From Dyella_B sp036746095 (GTDB taxonomy: Bacteria > Pseudomonadota > Gammaproteobacteria > Xanthomonadales > Rhodanobacteraceae): DNA of 64,000 bases. The notes under the pieces are model-generated. The model saw only the letters and a program-made list of their open reading frames with translations, had not been told where the DNA came from and searched no databases. Positions 42,820-52,099 of the stretch are shown in pieces (the first letter of the stretch is position 1; every line of letters begins with the position of its first letter). Where the stretch lies: positions 1 to 64,000 of the forward strand of contig NZ_DAIOEU010000005.1 of the NCBI RefSeq assembly GCF_036746095.1. Direction: 5' to 3'. A program made the translations under genes and the position numbers.

Positions 42820-42861
42820 GCGTGGCGGCCCGTGCTTGCTTGATAGGCAATCTCGCGATGT

Positions 42862-42893
42862 CGTCATTCCGGCGAAGGTTCGCCGGAATGACG
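42862..42893. repeat. Compact GTCATTCC hairpin
   Basis: CGTCATTCCGGCGA and TCGCCGGAATGACG form a perfect 14-bp stem with a 4-base loop, located between the merR promoter and the ClC gene. Confidence 0.85.
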
Positions 42894-43010
42894 AGCGAAA
42901 AAAAAGCGCCCAACCCGCGGCTCCCCCGCGCTGCACCAATTCATTTCCCAGCCAGCTACTACACACATATCCCTGTAACCTTGCGCGCACTTCAGGGGCT
43001 ACTCATCCAC

Positions 43011-44867
43011 ATGCATTCACCGAATAACGAATCCCATACCCGCGCCTCGGTTCCGCTGGCGCCATCGCTGGACCCTACCCTCGCCGCCGCGCACATGCCG
43101 CGCCAGTTCCGGCCGCTGGATTGGCGGGTGCTGTGGATCGCCTTTGTCGCCATGCTGCTGGGCGGGGTGGTGGCCGTGGTGGCCAAGGTGCTGACGGCGC
43201 TGATCGGCCTTATTACCAATCTTTCTTTCTATGGGCGCTGGAGCTATGACTTCAGCAGCCCGGCCGGCAATCACCTGGGACTTTGGGTGATCGCGGTGCC
43301 GGCCATCGGTGGCTTGATCGTCGGCGTGATGGCGCGCTGGGGTTCGCGCGCCATTCGCGGCCACGGCATTCCCGAGGCGATGGAACAGGTGCTGCTCAAC
43401 GAAAGCCGCATCCCGCCGCGCATCACCTGGCTGAAGCCGGTGTCCTCGGCGATCGCCATCGGTACCGGCGGCCCGTTCGGCGCCGAAGGCCCGATCATCG
43501 CCACCGGCGGTGCGCTGGGTTCGCTGATCGCGCAGCTGATGCACGTGACGGCCGACGAGCGCAAGACGCTGCTCGCGGCCGGTGCCGCCGCAGGTATGGC
43601 GGCCGTGTTCTCGGCGCCGATTTCGGCCGTGCTACTGGCCGTCGAACTGCTGTTGTTCGAACGCCGCGCGCGTTCGCTGATCCCCGTCGCGCTGGCCGCC
43701 ACCGTGGGCACCGGCTTCCGCTACGTGCTGGAAGGCAATGCGCCGATGTTCGCGATGCCGGTGCTGGCGACGCCCACCTTGTCCGCGATAGCGGCGTACA
43801 TCGTGCTGGGCGTGCTGGTGGGCGTGGTCAGCGTATGGATCACCAAGTTCACTTACGCCATCGAGGATTACTTCGAGAAGCTGCCGATCCACTGGATGTG
43901 GTGGCCGGCGCTGGGCGGCATCGTGGTCGGCATCGTCGGCTACTACATGCCGCTGACGCTCGGCGTGGGCTACACCAATATCTCGGCCGTGCTGAGCGGC
44001 AGCATCGGCATGAGTGCGATGCTCGCGCTGTGCCTGTTGAAGCTGCTGTCGTGGTCGGTGGCGCTGGGCAGCGGCACCTCGGGCGGTACGCTGGCGCCGC
44101 TGTTTACCATCGGTGGCGCGATGGGCGGCGTGCTGGGCATGGCGCTGGCCAGCGTGGCGCCGTGGCTGCATGTCGATCCGCACCTGGCGGCACTGGTGTG
44201 CATGGCGGCGATCTTTGCCGGCGCATCGCGCGCGTTCCTGACCTCGGTGGTGTTCGCCTTTGAAACCACGCAGCAACCGCACGGCCTGTTGCCGCTGCTC
44301 GGCGCCTGCGCGGCGGCGTATCTGGTTTCCGGCCTGATGATGCGCAACACCATCATGACCGAGAAGATCGTGCGCCGCGGCGTGCGCGTGCCTTCGGACT
44401 ACGCCGCCGACTACCTGGACCAGATCTACGTGCGCGACGCCTGCAGCCGCGACGTGGTGAGCCTCAAGGCCGACCAGACGATTGCCGGTGTGCGCCAATG
44501 GTTGGCTTCGCAAGGCGCCAACACCAAGCACCAGGGTTTCCCGGTGCTCGATGCGCAAGGCCAGGTGATGGGCGTGATCACGCGGCGCCAGCTTTACGAT
44601 GCCAACCTCGCGCTCGATACGTCCGTGCAATCGCTGATCAAGGTGGCGCCGATCGTGGTACGCGAAGACCACACCTTGCGCGAAGCCGCCGATCACATGG
44701 TGGAGCGCGAAGTGGGCCGGCTGGTGGTAGTAAGCAAAGAGCAGCCGCACCGCATGGTGGGCATCATCACGCGCGGCGACCTGCTGGTGGCGCATGCGCA
44801 GCGGCTGCGCGAGGCGCGGCATGCATCGCGGCATTTGGATCTGGGTAGAAAGCCGGCGGCGCCGTGA
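43011..44867 (+). CDS. ClC-family chloride channel/antiporter with CBS domains
   Basis: A 618-residue membrane protein. The ClC core spans about residues 30-450, with filter motifs 'GHGIPE', 'GGPFGAEGPI' (gating glutamate E159) and 'GSGTSGGTLAPLF'. A C-terminal cytoplasmic pair of CBS domains (about 475-600; 'VRDACSRDVVSLKADQTI', 'VITRRQLYD', 'GIITRGDLLVAH') probably binds nucleotides. It likely moves Cl-, or another anion, in exchange for protons. ATG 43011 is chosen; the open frame upstream runs through a hairpin repeat and is not coding. Confidence 0.93.
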   Translation: MHSPNNESHTRASVPLAPSLDPTLAAAHMPRQFRPLDWRVLWIAFVAMLLGGVVAVVAKVLTALIGLITNLSFYGRWSYDFSSPAGNHLGLWVIAVPAIGGLIVGVMARWGSRAIRGHGIPEAMEQVLLNESRIPPRITWLKPVSSAIAIGTGGPFGAEGPIIATGGALGSLIAQLMHVTADERKTLLAAGAAAGMAAVFSAPISAVLLAVELLLFERRARSLIPVALAATVGTGFRYVLEGNAPMFAMPVLATPTLSAIAAYIVLGVLVGVVSVWITKFTYAIEDYFEKLPIHWMWWPALGGIVVGIVGYYMPLTLGVGYTNISAVLSGSIGMSAMLALCLLKLLSWSVALGSGTSGGTLAPLFTIGGAMGGVLGMALASVAPWLHVDPHLAALVCMAAIFAGASRAFLTSVVFAFETTQQPHGLLPLLGACAAAYLVSGLMMRNTIMTEKIVRRGVRVPSDYAADYLDQIYVRDACSRDVVSLKADQTIAGVRQWLASQGANTKHQGFPVLDAQGQVMGVITRRQLYDANLALDTSVQSLIKVAPIVVREDHTLREAADHMVEREVGRLVVVSKEQPHRMVGIITRGDLLVAHAQRLREARHASRHLDLGRKPAAP

Positions 44868-45021
44868 CGTCGCGCATCTGGACCATCACGAAAAACTCTG
44901 CCCATCCCCGCTCCGGGGATGGGCCAAGGAGCGGCAGGAACCAGGCGTCGCAGGCTGGAGTGGAATTCCCGTTCGAATGGCCCTGACAAAGCTGGGAATT
45001 CGTCCTGGCCAACCAACCATC

Positions 45022-45765
45022 ATGACCGACTTGATGCTTTACCAACCCATCAACGTCCCCAAGCCTATCGGGCCGGATATCTGGATCGTCGACGGCCCGA
45101 TCGTGAACATGTCGGCCGCGTTCGGAATGCACGCCCCATTCCCGACCCGGATGACCGTGGTAAAGCTCGCGCAAGGCGGCTTGTGGTGCCACTCGCCGAT
45201 TGCACCGGACGAGGCGCTGTTCCGCGCGCTTGATGCCATCGGGCCCGTGCAGCATCTGGTCTCTCCCAACAAACTGCACTACACCCACATCGCCGCGTGG
45301 AAGCACCGTTATCCAAACGCTGTCGCGTGGGCTTCGCCGGGCGTGCGCGAGCGCGCACGGAACCAGCGCATCCATGTCGCTTTTGACGCAGACCTGGAAG
45401 ACGCGACGCCGCTGGCATGGCGTGCGGAAATGGATCAACTCCGCTTTCGCGGCAGCAAGGTCATGGAAGAATTCGTGTTCTTTCATCAGGCCAGTCGAAC
45501 GCTGGTTCTGACTGACCTGATCGAGAATTTCGAAGCCGGGAAATTGCCGCGCATGTTGCGCTGGGTGGGGCGGTTCGGTGGCGTACTGGATCCGGATGGC
45601 AAGACGCCGCTGGACTGGCGTTCGACCTTTCGCAAATCCATCGCCCGCGAGGGCTTCGCCTCCATCCTGGCCTGGCATCCGCAACAAATCATCCTGGCGC
45701 ATGGGCGTTGCTATCTCGCCGATGGCGAACACGAATTGAAGCGGGCGTTTCGCTGGCTCACCTAG
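45022..45765 (+). CDS. DUF4336 protein (metallo-beta-lactamase-like)
   Basis: A 247-residue soluble protein of the DUF4336 family: 'IWIVDGPIVNMSAAFGMHAPFPTRMTVVKL', 'LWCHSPIAP', 'HLVSPNKLHYTHIAAWKHRYPNA', 'ASPGVRERA'. The fold resembles metallo-beta-lactamases, with a His pattern that is reduced compared with the classical HxHxDH motif, so catalysis is uncertain. ATG 44977 is an alternative start; neither has a strong ribosome site. It follows the ClC gene by 154 bp on the same strand. Confidence 0.8.
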   Translation: MTDLMLYQPINVPKPIGPDIWIVDGPIVNMSAAFGMHAPFPTRMTVVKLAQGGLWCHSPIAPDEALFRALDAIGPVQHLVSPNKLHYTHIAAWKHRYPNAVAWASPGVRERARNQRIHVAFDADLEDATPLAWRAEMDQLRFRGSKVMEEFVFFHQASRTLVLTDLIENFEAGKLPRMLRWVGRFGGVLDPDGKTPLDWRSTFRKSIAREGFASILAWHPQQIILAHGRCYLADGEHELKRAFRWLT

Positions 45766-45916
45766 GGATGCCCTGATCCAATCCACGCATCCGTCCCCAC
45801 ACCGCATGCGCGGCCTGCCAGGCCGGGCCGGTCATCTCCGCGCCACGCAACACGCTTCGCGAGCCTTATGGACGTCGGGTACGTGGAATAGATCGGAGCA
45901 TCACTCGATCAGTCCG

Positions 45917-47761
45917 TCACACCAACGCATCATCTGCCGCCACAAACCCACCCGTCTGCCGCTGCCACAAGCGCGCGTACAAACCGCCATGCGTGATCAA
46001 CTCCGCATGCGTGCCGGTTTCCACCACCTTGCCCTTGTCCATCACCACCAGGCGATCCATGCGTGCGATGGTGGAAAGGCGATGCGCGATGGCGATGACG
46101 GTCTTGCCTTCCATCAATATTTCCAGGCTTTCCTGGATGGCCGCTTCCACTTCCGAATCCAGGGCGGAGGTTGCTTCATCCAGCACCAGGATCGGCGCAT
46201 CCTTCAATAGCACGCGTGCAATCGCGATGCGTTGGCGCTGGCCGCCGGACAGTTTCACGCCCCGCTCGCCGACCAGCGCGTCCAGTCCGAGGCGGCCTTC
46301 GCCATCGACCAGGTTGGGAATGAATTCGTCGGCGCGCGCCTTGCGGATCGCTTCGCTCAGCTGCGCTTCGGTGGCGTCCGGGCGGCCGTAGAGCAAGTTG
46401 TCGCGCACGGAACGATGCAGCAGCGAGGTGTCCTGCGTGACCACGCCGATCTGCGAACGCAGGCTTTCCTGGGTCACCTGCGAGATGTCCGTACCGTCGA
46501 TGGTGATGCGGCCGTCTTCCAGGTCGTACAGGCGCAGCAGCACGTTCACCAGCGTGGATTTGCCCGCACCCGACGGCCCCACCAGGCCGATCTTTTCACC
46601 GGGTCGCACTTTCAGATCCAGCCCGGACATCACGCCGCCCTGCTTGCCGTAATGAAAGTGGATGTCATCGAAGCGCACCTCGCCGGCCACCACTTCCAGC
46701 GGCATGGCGCCTTCCTTGTCCTGCACGGCGCGCGGTTGCGCGATGCTGGTGATGCCATCCTGCACGGTACCGATGTTTTCGAAGATGCCGTTCACCACCC
46801 ACATGATCCAGCCGGACATGTTGTTGATGCGGATCACCAGGCCGGTCGACAGCGCAATCGAGCCAACGGAAACCCTGCCCTGGCTCCATAGCCACACGGC
46901 GACGGCCGAGGTACCGACGATCAGGAAACCGTTGAGCGTGGTGATGGCAATGTCCATCGAGGTGGTGAGGCGCGTCATGCTGCGCAGCTTGTTGGTCTGC
47001 TCGCCCATCGCCTCGGCCACGTAGCTTTCTTCGCGCTGCGTATGCGCGAACAGCTTGAGCGTGAGGATGTTGCTGTAGCCGTCGACGATGCGGCCCATCA
47101 ATTTCGAGCGCGCCTCGGAAGCCGCCCAGGAACGCTTGCGCGTGCGCGGAATGAAGATGTAGAGCGTGCCCACGTAACCGAACAGCCATACCACCAGCGG
47201 CGCGGCGAGCCAGCCGTCGGCATGCGCGAACATCACCACCGCGCTGCCGTAGTAGATCGCCACGTACCAGATCGCATCCACGATCTGCACCGCCGATTCG
47301 CGCAACGACGCGCCCGTCTGCATGATGCGGTTGGCGATGCGCCCGGCGTAATCGTTCTGGAAAAAACCCAGGCTCTGGCGCATGACGTAACGGTGGTTCT
47401 GCCAGCGGATGCGGTTGGTCAGGCTCGGCACGATCGCCTGGTTGACCAGCATGTCGTGCGCGCCGATGAACAACGGACGCAGCGCCAGCGCGACAAACGC
47501 CATCCACAGCAATTCGCGTCCATGGACGGCGAAGAAATCCTTGCCCGGCACGCCCTTGGCCATGTCGACGATGCGGCCGATAAAGCCGAACAGCGACACT
47601 TCCACGATCGCCACGCCGAAACCCACCAGGATCGCCACCGCGAACACGGGCCACACCTGGCGCAGGTAGAACACGTAGAACCGCCCCACGGACTTGGGCG
47701 GCATGGTGTCCACCGGATCCTTGAAAGCGTCGATGAGGGATTCGAACCAGCGGAAAATCAT
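45917..47761 (-). CDS. ABC exporter, fused membrane and ATPase domains
   Basis: A 614-residue half-transporter of the MsbA/multidrug type: six membrane helices in residues 30-330, then the ATPase with Walker A 'GPSGAGKST' (around 395), signature 'LSGGQRQRIA', Walker B 'ILVLDEATSALD' and H-loop 'AIAHRLSTIA'. It works as a homodimer to export lipids, peptides or drugs; cargo is unknown. ATG 47761 matches the family start. No partner half-transporter is nearby. Confidence 0.92.
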   Translation of the reverse strand: MIFRWFESLIDAFKDPVDTMPPKSVGRFYVFYLRQVWPVFAVAILVGFGVAIVEVSLFGFIGRIVDMAKGVPGKDFFAVHGRELLWMAFVALALRPLFIGAHDMLVNQAIVPSLTNRIRWQNHRYVMRQSLGFFQNDYAGRIANRIMQTGASLRESAVQIVDAIWYVAIYYGSAVVMFAHADGWLAAPLVVWLFGYVGTLYIFIPRTRKRSWAASEARSKLMGRIVDGYSNILTLKLFAHTQREESYVAEAMGEQTNKLRSMTRLTTSMDIAITTLNGFLIVGTSAVAVWLWSQGRVSVGSIALSTGLVIRINNMSGWIMWVVNGIFENIGTVQDGITSIAQPRAVQDKEGAMPLEVVAGEVRFDDIHFHYGKQGGVMSGLDLKVRPGEKIGLVGPSGAGKSTLVNVLLRLYDLEDGRITIDGTDISQVTQESLRSQIGVVTQDTSLLHRSVRDNLLYGRPDATEAQLSEAIRKARADEFIPNLVDGEGRLGLDALVGERGVKLSGGQRQRIAIARVLLKDAPILVLDEATSALDSEVEAAIQESLEILMEGKTVIAIAHRLSTIARMDRLVVMDKGKVVETGTHAELITHGGLYARLWQRQTGGFVAADDALV

Positions 47762-47835
47762 GGCGCGGAGTCCATTTGGGCGAGCCAATGAGATGGGGTC
47801 GAGGCGGGCACTATACAGGGGCGAACTTGCATTAC

Positions 47836-47912
47836 CGTCACTCGGCGAAGGCCGGGGCTCAGTGACGTTTGGCTCTCGAGCGTCACTGAGCCCGGCTTTG
47901 GCCGGGGTGACG
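47836..47912. repeat. GTCA hairpin repeat, core C
   Basis: CGTCACTCGGCGAAGGCCGGGGCTCAG and CTGAGCCCGGCTTTGGCCGGGGTGACG enclose a second small stem AGTGACG/CGTCACT. It lies between the divergent ABC exporter and MscS genes. Confidence 0.8.
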
Positions 47913-48001
47913 ATGGAGTGCCTGAATGCTAACCCCGCGTGAAACTTCCATCCGCGAAGTAACAATTGACCATCGGCGGCGCCATTCGGATCATGCCCGC
48001 C

Positions 48002-50434
48002 ATGCCACATTTCCTTCGTAAGCTCATCGTCCCCTGCCTGCTGGCCGGTTTGCTGCTATCGGGCGGGCATTCGGCATTGGCGCAGAACACGCCGGATGCT
48101 TCCAATCCCCCCGCGGCTGCGCCCGCGCGAGACCCGGCGCAGACACTGGCCTCCCTCAGCAAACAGCTGGACGACATCAAGACCGCCTTCAACAGCAAGG
48201 GCGGCAATGCATCGTTGAATGAGTTGCGCGATCAAGGCGGCAAGATCCAGCAACAAGCCGACCAACTGGTGCAGACACTGACCCCGGAACTGGAAAGCGT
48301 GCAGACGCGGCTGACCGTGCTCGGCCCCGCGCCGGCGGCCGGCGCCCCGGCGGAAACGCCGGCGGTGAGTCAACAGCGCCGCCAGCTGGAGCGCAGCAAA
48401 TCCCGGCTGGACGGGCAGATCAAACAGGCGCAGCTGTTGAGCCAGGATGCGGTGAAGTTCGCCTCGCAGGTGGTCGAGGCGCACAACGAACAGTTTCAGG
48501 CACAGCTCGGTTCGCGCACCAATTCGCCGCTGGGTATCGCCTTCTGGCGCGACCTGAAGAAAGCGTTTCCGGATGACAACGCACGCATCGGCCACGTCAA
48601 GGATCTGCTGCTCGAAGATGCCCGCATTGCGTGGGAGCCCGACAACCGCCAACCACTGCTGCTGTGCCTGATCGGCGCGCTGCTGCTGATCGTGCCCGGC
48701 CGTTCGTTGGTGGAACGCCTGGCGCTGGCCATCGCCAGCCGCTACCTGCCCGACGGACATCTGCGGCGCAGCGCGATGACGGCTGTCTTCACCCTCACCG
48801 TTACCTTGTCGCTCGGCCTCGCCGCGTGGCTGGCGTACCAGGGCTTCAACTGGAACGACACGCTGGATGACGAGGTGCAGGCCTTTGCGCAAGGACTGGT
48901 GCGCACGGTGTTCTTTGCAGCGTTCGTGGCCGGCTTGGGACGCGCGCTGCTTTCGGTACGGCACCCTTCCTGGCGCCTGCCGGCGTTGACCAAGTTCACC
49001 GCACGCAGCCTGCGCTGGTTTCCGTGGCTGCTGGGCGGCGCATTTCTGCTGCTGGGTTTGCTTGGGCGGCTGAACACGTTGTCGGGGGCCAGCCTGCCGG
49101 CAACGGTTTGCACGCGCGCGTTTCTCGCCTTGCTGATTACCGGCCTGGTCGGCGCGGCCTTGACCCGGGCCAAGCGTGCACGCACCACGCAGCGGCAGGA
49201 AGGCGAGAAGCCTCCGCAACACGCGCTATGGGTCGGCGGGCTGTTCGGGCTGGCCATGCTGGGCGTGGTGGTGGCGTGGCTTGCGGTGCTCACCGGCTTC
49301 GTGGCGCTCGGCTTCTTCATCTCCTGGCAGATGCTGTGGATCGGCATGATCGTGGCGTCGCTGTACATGCTCTCGCACCTGCAACGCGATCTGTTCCACA
49401 GCCTGCTCAACCCGCATGGACGCAGCGGCCATCGCCTGCAATCCACCTTCAGCATCCAGCCGAACATGCTGGAACAGGCGTCGACGGTAGCCTCTGCCGT
49501 CGCGCAGATCCTGTTGCTGCTGGTCGCGGTGGGCACGCTGCTGGTGCCGTTCGGCGGCGGCCCGCAGGATATCTTCGCGCACATCGGCAATGTGTTTTCC
49601 AGCCTCAAGGTGGGCCAGCTCACCATCAAGCCGGGGGCGATCTTCAACGCCTTGCTGGTGTTCGCACTGGGCATGGTGGCGGTGCGCATCGTGCGCCGCT
49701 GGCTGGCCGACCAGTTGCTGCCGAAGACCACGCTCGACATCGGCATGCAGAACTCCATCGTCACGCTGATCAATTACGTGGCGGTGGTGATCGTGGTGGC
49801 ATTGGCGCTGCGCACCGCGGATGTGAGCCTGGAAAGCCTGACGTGGATCGCCAGTGCGTTGTCGGTGGGCATCGGCTTCGGCTTGCAGGCGATCGTGTCG
49901 AACTTCATTTCCGGCCTGATCCTGCTCGCGGAGCGGCCGGTAAAAGTGGGCGATTGGGTGAGCATGCCCGGCGTGGAAGGCGACATCCGCCGCATCAACG
50001 TGCGCGCCACCGAGATCCAGCTGAGCGATCGCTCCACCATGATCGTGCCCAACTCGCAGTTCATCACGCAGAACCTGCGTAACGTCACGCACGGCAACGC
50101 ACTCGGCCGCGTGAAACTGAGCCTGCCGATGCCGCTGGATACCGATGCGGCAAAGGTGCGCGAAATCATGCTGGAAGCGCTGCATGCCAACGAAGCGACC
50201 CTGGATACGCCGGCCCCGGCGGTGACGCTGGACGACCTCACCACCACCGCGATGACTTTCAGCGGCGTGGCCTATGTGCACAGCCCCCGCGAAGCTTCGG
50301 CGGTGAAGAGCGCACTGCTGTTCGACATTCTGTCGCGGTTGGCGAAGGCGCAACTGCCGCTGTCGACGCCGCAGAACATGATCGTGCGGAATCTGGGGCC
50401 GCTGGGCGAGGACAGCCCTGCCGCCCCGATGTAG
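48002..50434 (+). CDS. Large MscS-type mechanosensitive channel (DUF3772)
   Basis: An 810-residue inner-membrane channel. Signal peptide MPHFLRKLIVPCLLAGLLLSG, a periplasmic coiled-coil DUF3772-type region to about 240 ('LASLSKQLDDIKTAFNSKGG', 'QQRRQLERSKSRLDGQIKQ'), around ten membrane helices, then the MscS core: pore helix and beta domain 'WIASALSVGIGFGLQAIVSNFISGLILLAERPVKVGDWV' region and the C-terminal alpha/beta domain. It releases solutes on hypo-osmotic shock. ATG 47993 is an alternative start nine bases upstream. Confidence 0.92.
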   Translation: MPHFLRKLIVPCLLAGLLLSGGHSALAQNTPDASNPPAAAPARDPAQTLASLSKQLDDIKTAFNSKGGNASLNELRDQGGKIQQQADQLVQTLTPELESVQTRLTVLGPAPAAGAPAETPAVSQQRRQLERSKSRLDGQIKQAQLLSQDAVKFASQVVEAHNEQFQAQLGSRTNSPLGIAFWRDLKKAFPDDNARIGHVKDLLLEDARIAWEPDNRQPLLLCLIGALLLIVPGRSLVERLALAIASRYLPDGHLRRSAMTAVFTLTVTLSLGLAAWLAYQGFNWNDTLDDEVQAFAQGLVRTVFFAAFVAGLGRALLSVRHPSWRLPALTKFTARSLRWFPWLLGGAFLLLGLLGRLNTLSGASLPATVCTRAFLALLITGLVGAALTRAKRARTTQRQEGEKPPQHALWVGGLFGLAMLGVVVAWLAVLTGFVALGFFISWQMLWIGMIVASLYMLSHLQRDLFHSLLNPHGRSGHRLQSTFSIQPNMLEQASTVASAVAQILLLLVAVGTLLVPFGGGPQDIFAHIGNVFSSLKVGQLTIKPGAIFNALLVFALGMVAVRIVRRWLADQLLPKTTLDIGMQNSIVTLINYVAVVIVVALALRTADVSLESLTWIASALSVGIGFGLQAIVSNFISGLILLAERPVKVGDWVSMPGVEGDIRRINVRATEIQLSDRSTMIVPNSQFITQNLRNVTHGNALGRVKLSLPMPLDTDAAKVREIMLEALHANEATLDTPAPAVTLDDLTTTAMTFSGVAYVHSPREASAVKSALLFDILSRLAKAQLPLSTPQNMIVRNLGPLGEDSPAAPM

Positions 50435-50470
50435 GTTGTGGGGCAAGCGCCCCTAGGCCAATGGCATTAA

Positions 50471-50765
50471 CTTAAGGCAACACTGATCAAGTATCGCCGT
50501 CGTCACCAGCCCTGTCTGTTCGCAGGCCACAGGGCCGTCGGCGAAGGCAGACTGGCGCATCGTCGAGACGGGGACCTGCGGCATGCGGACAGACAGGGCT
50601 GGCCCCAACAGGTTGAATTCAAAGTGATGGGGTGATGTCTGGAAGGCCCGCAGGCTGCGCCGCGCGGCTTGGCAAGACGGCCAGTCTTCCCGGCGCCACG
50701 CGACACACCCTGCGAGCCTTCCAGGCATCATGACGACGGCGATACTTGATCAGTGTTGCCTTAAG
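50471..50765. mobile_element. 295-bp non-coding element with 35-bp perfect terminal inverted repeats
   Basis: CTTAAGGCAACACTGATCAA... (50471-50505) is repeated as its exact complement at 50731-50765. Both ends include TTAA, possibly a duplicated target. The interior has two further stems: 50506-50523 with about 50587-50604 (CCAGCCCTGTCTG / CAGACAGGGCTGG), and about 50639-50655 with 50708-50724 (CTGGAAGG..GCAGG / CCTGCGAGCCTTCCAG). No frame encodes a transposase. It fits a MITE-like non-autonomous element or a highly structured RNA/DNA element. Confidence 0.75.
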
Positions 50766-50768
50766 CAC

Positions 50769-50848
50769 CGTCACCCCGGCGAAGGCCGGGGCCCAGTGGC
50801 TTTCAGGCGCGAAAAAGTCACTGCATCCCGTCTTTCGCCGGCGTCACG
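50769..50848. repeat. GTCA hairpin repeat, core C
   Basis: CGTCACCCCGGCGAAGGCCGGGG and an imperfect right arm CCGTCTTTCGCCGGCGTCACG enclose CCCAGTGGCTTTC...AAAGTCACTG. It begins four bases after the 295-bp element ends. Confidence 0.75.
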
Positions 50849-51052
50849 ATATATGCACCGCCGTTGCCGGTGGCTATCGTTCGATAATTTCTCCCATGCT
50901 CAAGCGTGTCCGGCGAAGTCATTTCGTGCCGGGAAATATTTCTATAAACCATTCGATTATAAGAAAACACTTCTTCTGATTATCCAAATTAGCGCCTCGC
51001 TTCTGAAATTGCATTAATTCAGAGCGTTCATCGTGGAAGAGGAGAAAAAGCC

Positions 51053-52018
51053 ATGCAAATAACAAGCGCTACGCCAGCGGATTACAGCCACTTCTCCCAC
51101 CAGCCCATTGACGCGAGCACCGGCCATGCCCAGCCCGACCCAACAACGCCTCAGATCGTCCATGTCGAGCGTCCGGCCGGCACCCCGCCTGGCGCTCCGG
51201 AGACCGAAGACCGGGGCCGCGACGATCTGCCAAGGGACCTCACGAACTACCAGGTTCCTAGAAATAACCTGCTCGGATTGACGCGCGATAAAAATGGAAT
51301 CTATACACGCGTCCATCGCGACGGGAGCAAAAGTCATTTTCTCGAACAGGACGGAAACGTTTATCGGGTAGCCAATTTCGACAGGCAGACCACGAGTTGG
51401 GGCGTACTTGATCCATGGTCGCAAAGAGAAGCTACCAGGGTAGGGTTGAAGGGCCGCGAATGGGTACAGATAGAACAACCCGCCTCCCATTATCCGCCGG
51501 GCTTCAGAGGTCGCATACTGCGCGCCCTGGACGTCGCCATCGACAATATCCAGAAAGCGAAGAACCAGCTCGGGCGCACCTGGAACAAGACAACCCAGTG
51601 GGCGATGAACAAGCTATTTGGTCCACAAGCGTCAACGCCATGGGGTAGGCAACGCATCGAGGCACAACTGGACGGAACACTCAAAGCCTTGCAAAAAAGC
51701 AAAAGAGAAGGCGCGTCGAACCTTCAGATAGGTAGTCCAGGCGGCCCCAACAGTCCCTCTGCCGTGGCCTTCGACAACGGCACCGTTCAATTCTCCCAAT
51801 ATACGTTGAGAACGTGGCGCGATGCCGATCTGAATGAATTGATGGTGCACGAGCACACTCATATAGGCGTCGGCACCAGGGATAACTGGTATCTCGATCG
51901 CAATATCAACCGGCTCAATAACTTTGGCGGCTGGCAGAGTCCATTCACGTTCGGCAACGCATTGAACAACGCCGATACGGTGGCCCGGAGCGCCAGTTTT
52001 CTGGCCAACAACAGCTGA
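51053..52018 (+). CDS. M35-like HEHTH metalloprotease, effector- or toxin-like
   Basis: A 321-residue protein with a zinc motif 'NELMVHEHTHIGVGTRDN' (H266-E267-x-x-H270) close to its C-terminus, followed by D277 and 'ALNNADTVARSASFLA' (307-318). This HExxH + Asp + 'NAD' layout is that of aspzincin (M35) lysine-type endopeptidases. There is no Sec signal. The first ~60 residues are Pro/Thr/Asp-rich and disordered, as in secretion-system effectors. The leader (about 50,880-51,050) is strongly AT-rich and the ribosome site GAGGAG is strong. A role as injected or contact-dependent effector is inference. No secretion genes or immunity gene are adjacent. Confidence 0.6.
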   Translation: MQITSATPADYSHFSHQPIDASTGHAQPDPTTPQIVHVERPAGTPPGAPETEDRGRDDLPRDLTNYQVPRNNLLGLTRDKNGIYTRVHRDGSKSHFLEQDGNVYRVANFDRQTTSWGVLDPWSQREATRVGLKGREWVQIEQPASHYPPGFRGRILRALDVAIDNIQKAKNQLGRTWNKTTQWAMNKLFGPQASTPWGRQRIEAQLDGTLKALQKSKREGASNLQIGSPGGPNSPSAVAFDNGTVQFSQYTLRTWRDADLNELMVHEHTHIGVGTRDNWYLDRNINRLNNFGGWQSPFTFGNALNNADTVARSASFLANNS

Positions 52019-52099
52019 TTTCGCATTGGACAAAAAACTGCAAGACACGGGCGTGGCCAAGGTTTAGCTTTAGGCGACCTTTCAACAGGACGCCATGCC

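Noticed and set aside
50935..51052. Possible PIP-box (TTCG pairs) before the HEHTH protease
   Set aside because: Two TTCG motifs are present, but the spacing is about 24 bases rather than 15-16, so HrpX control is not supported.
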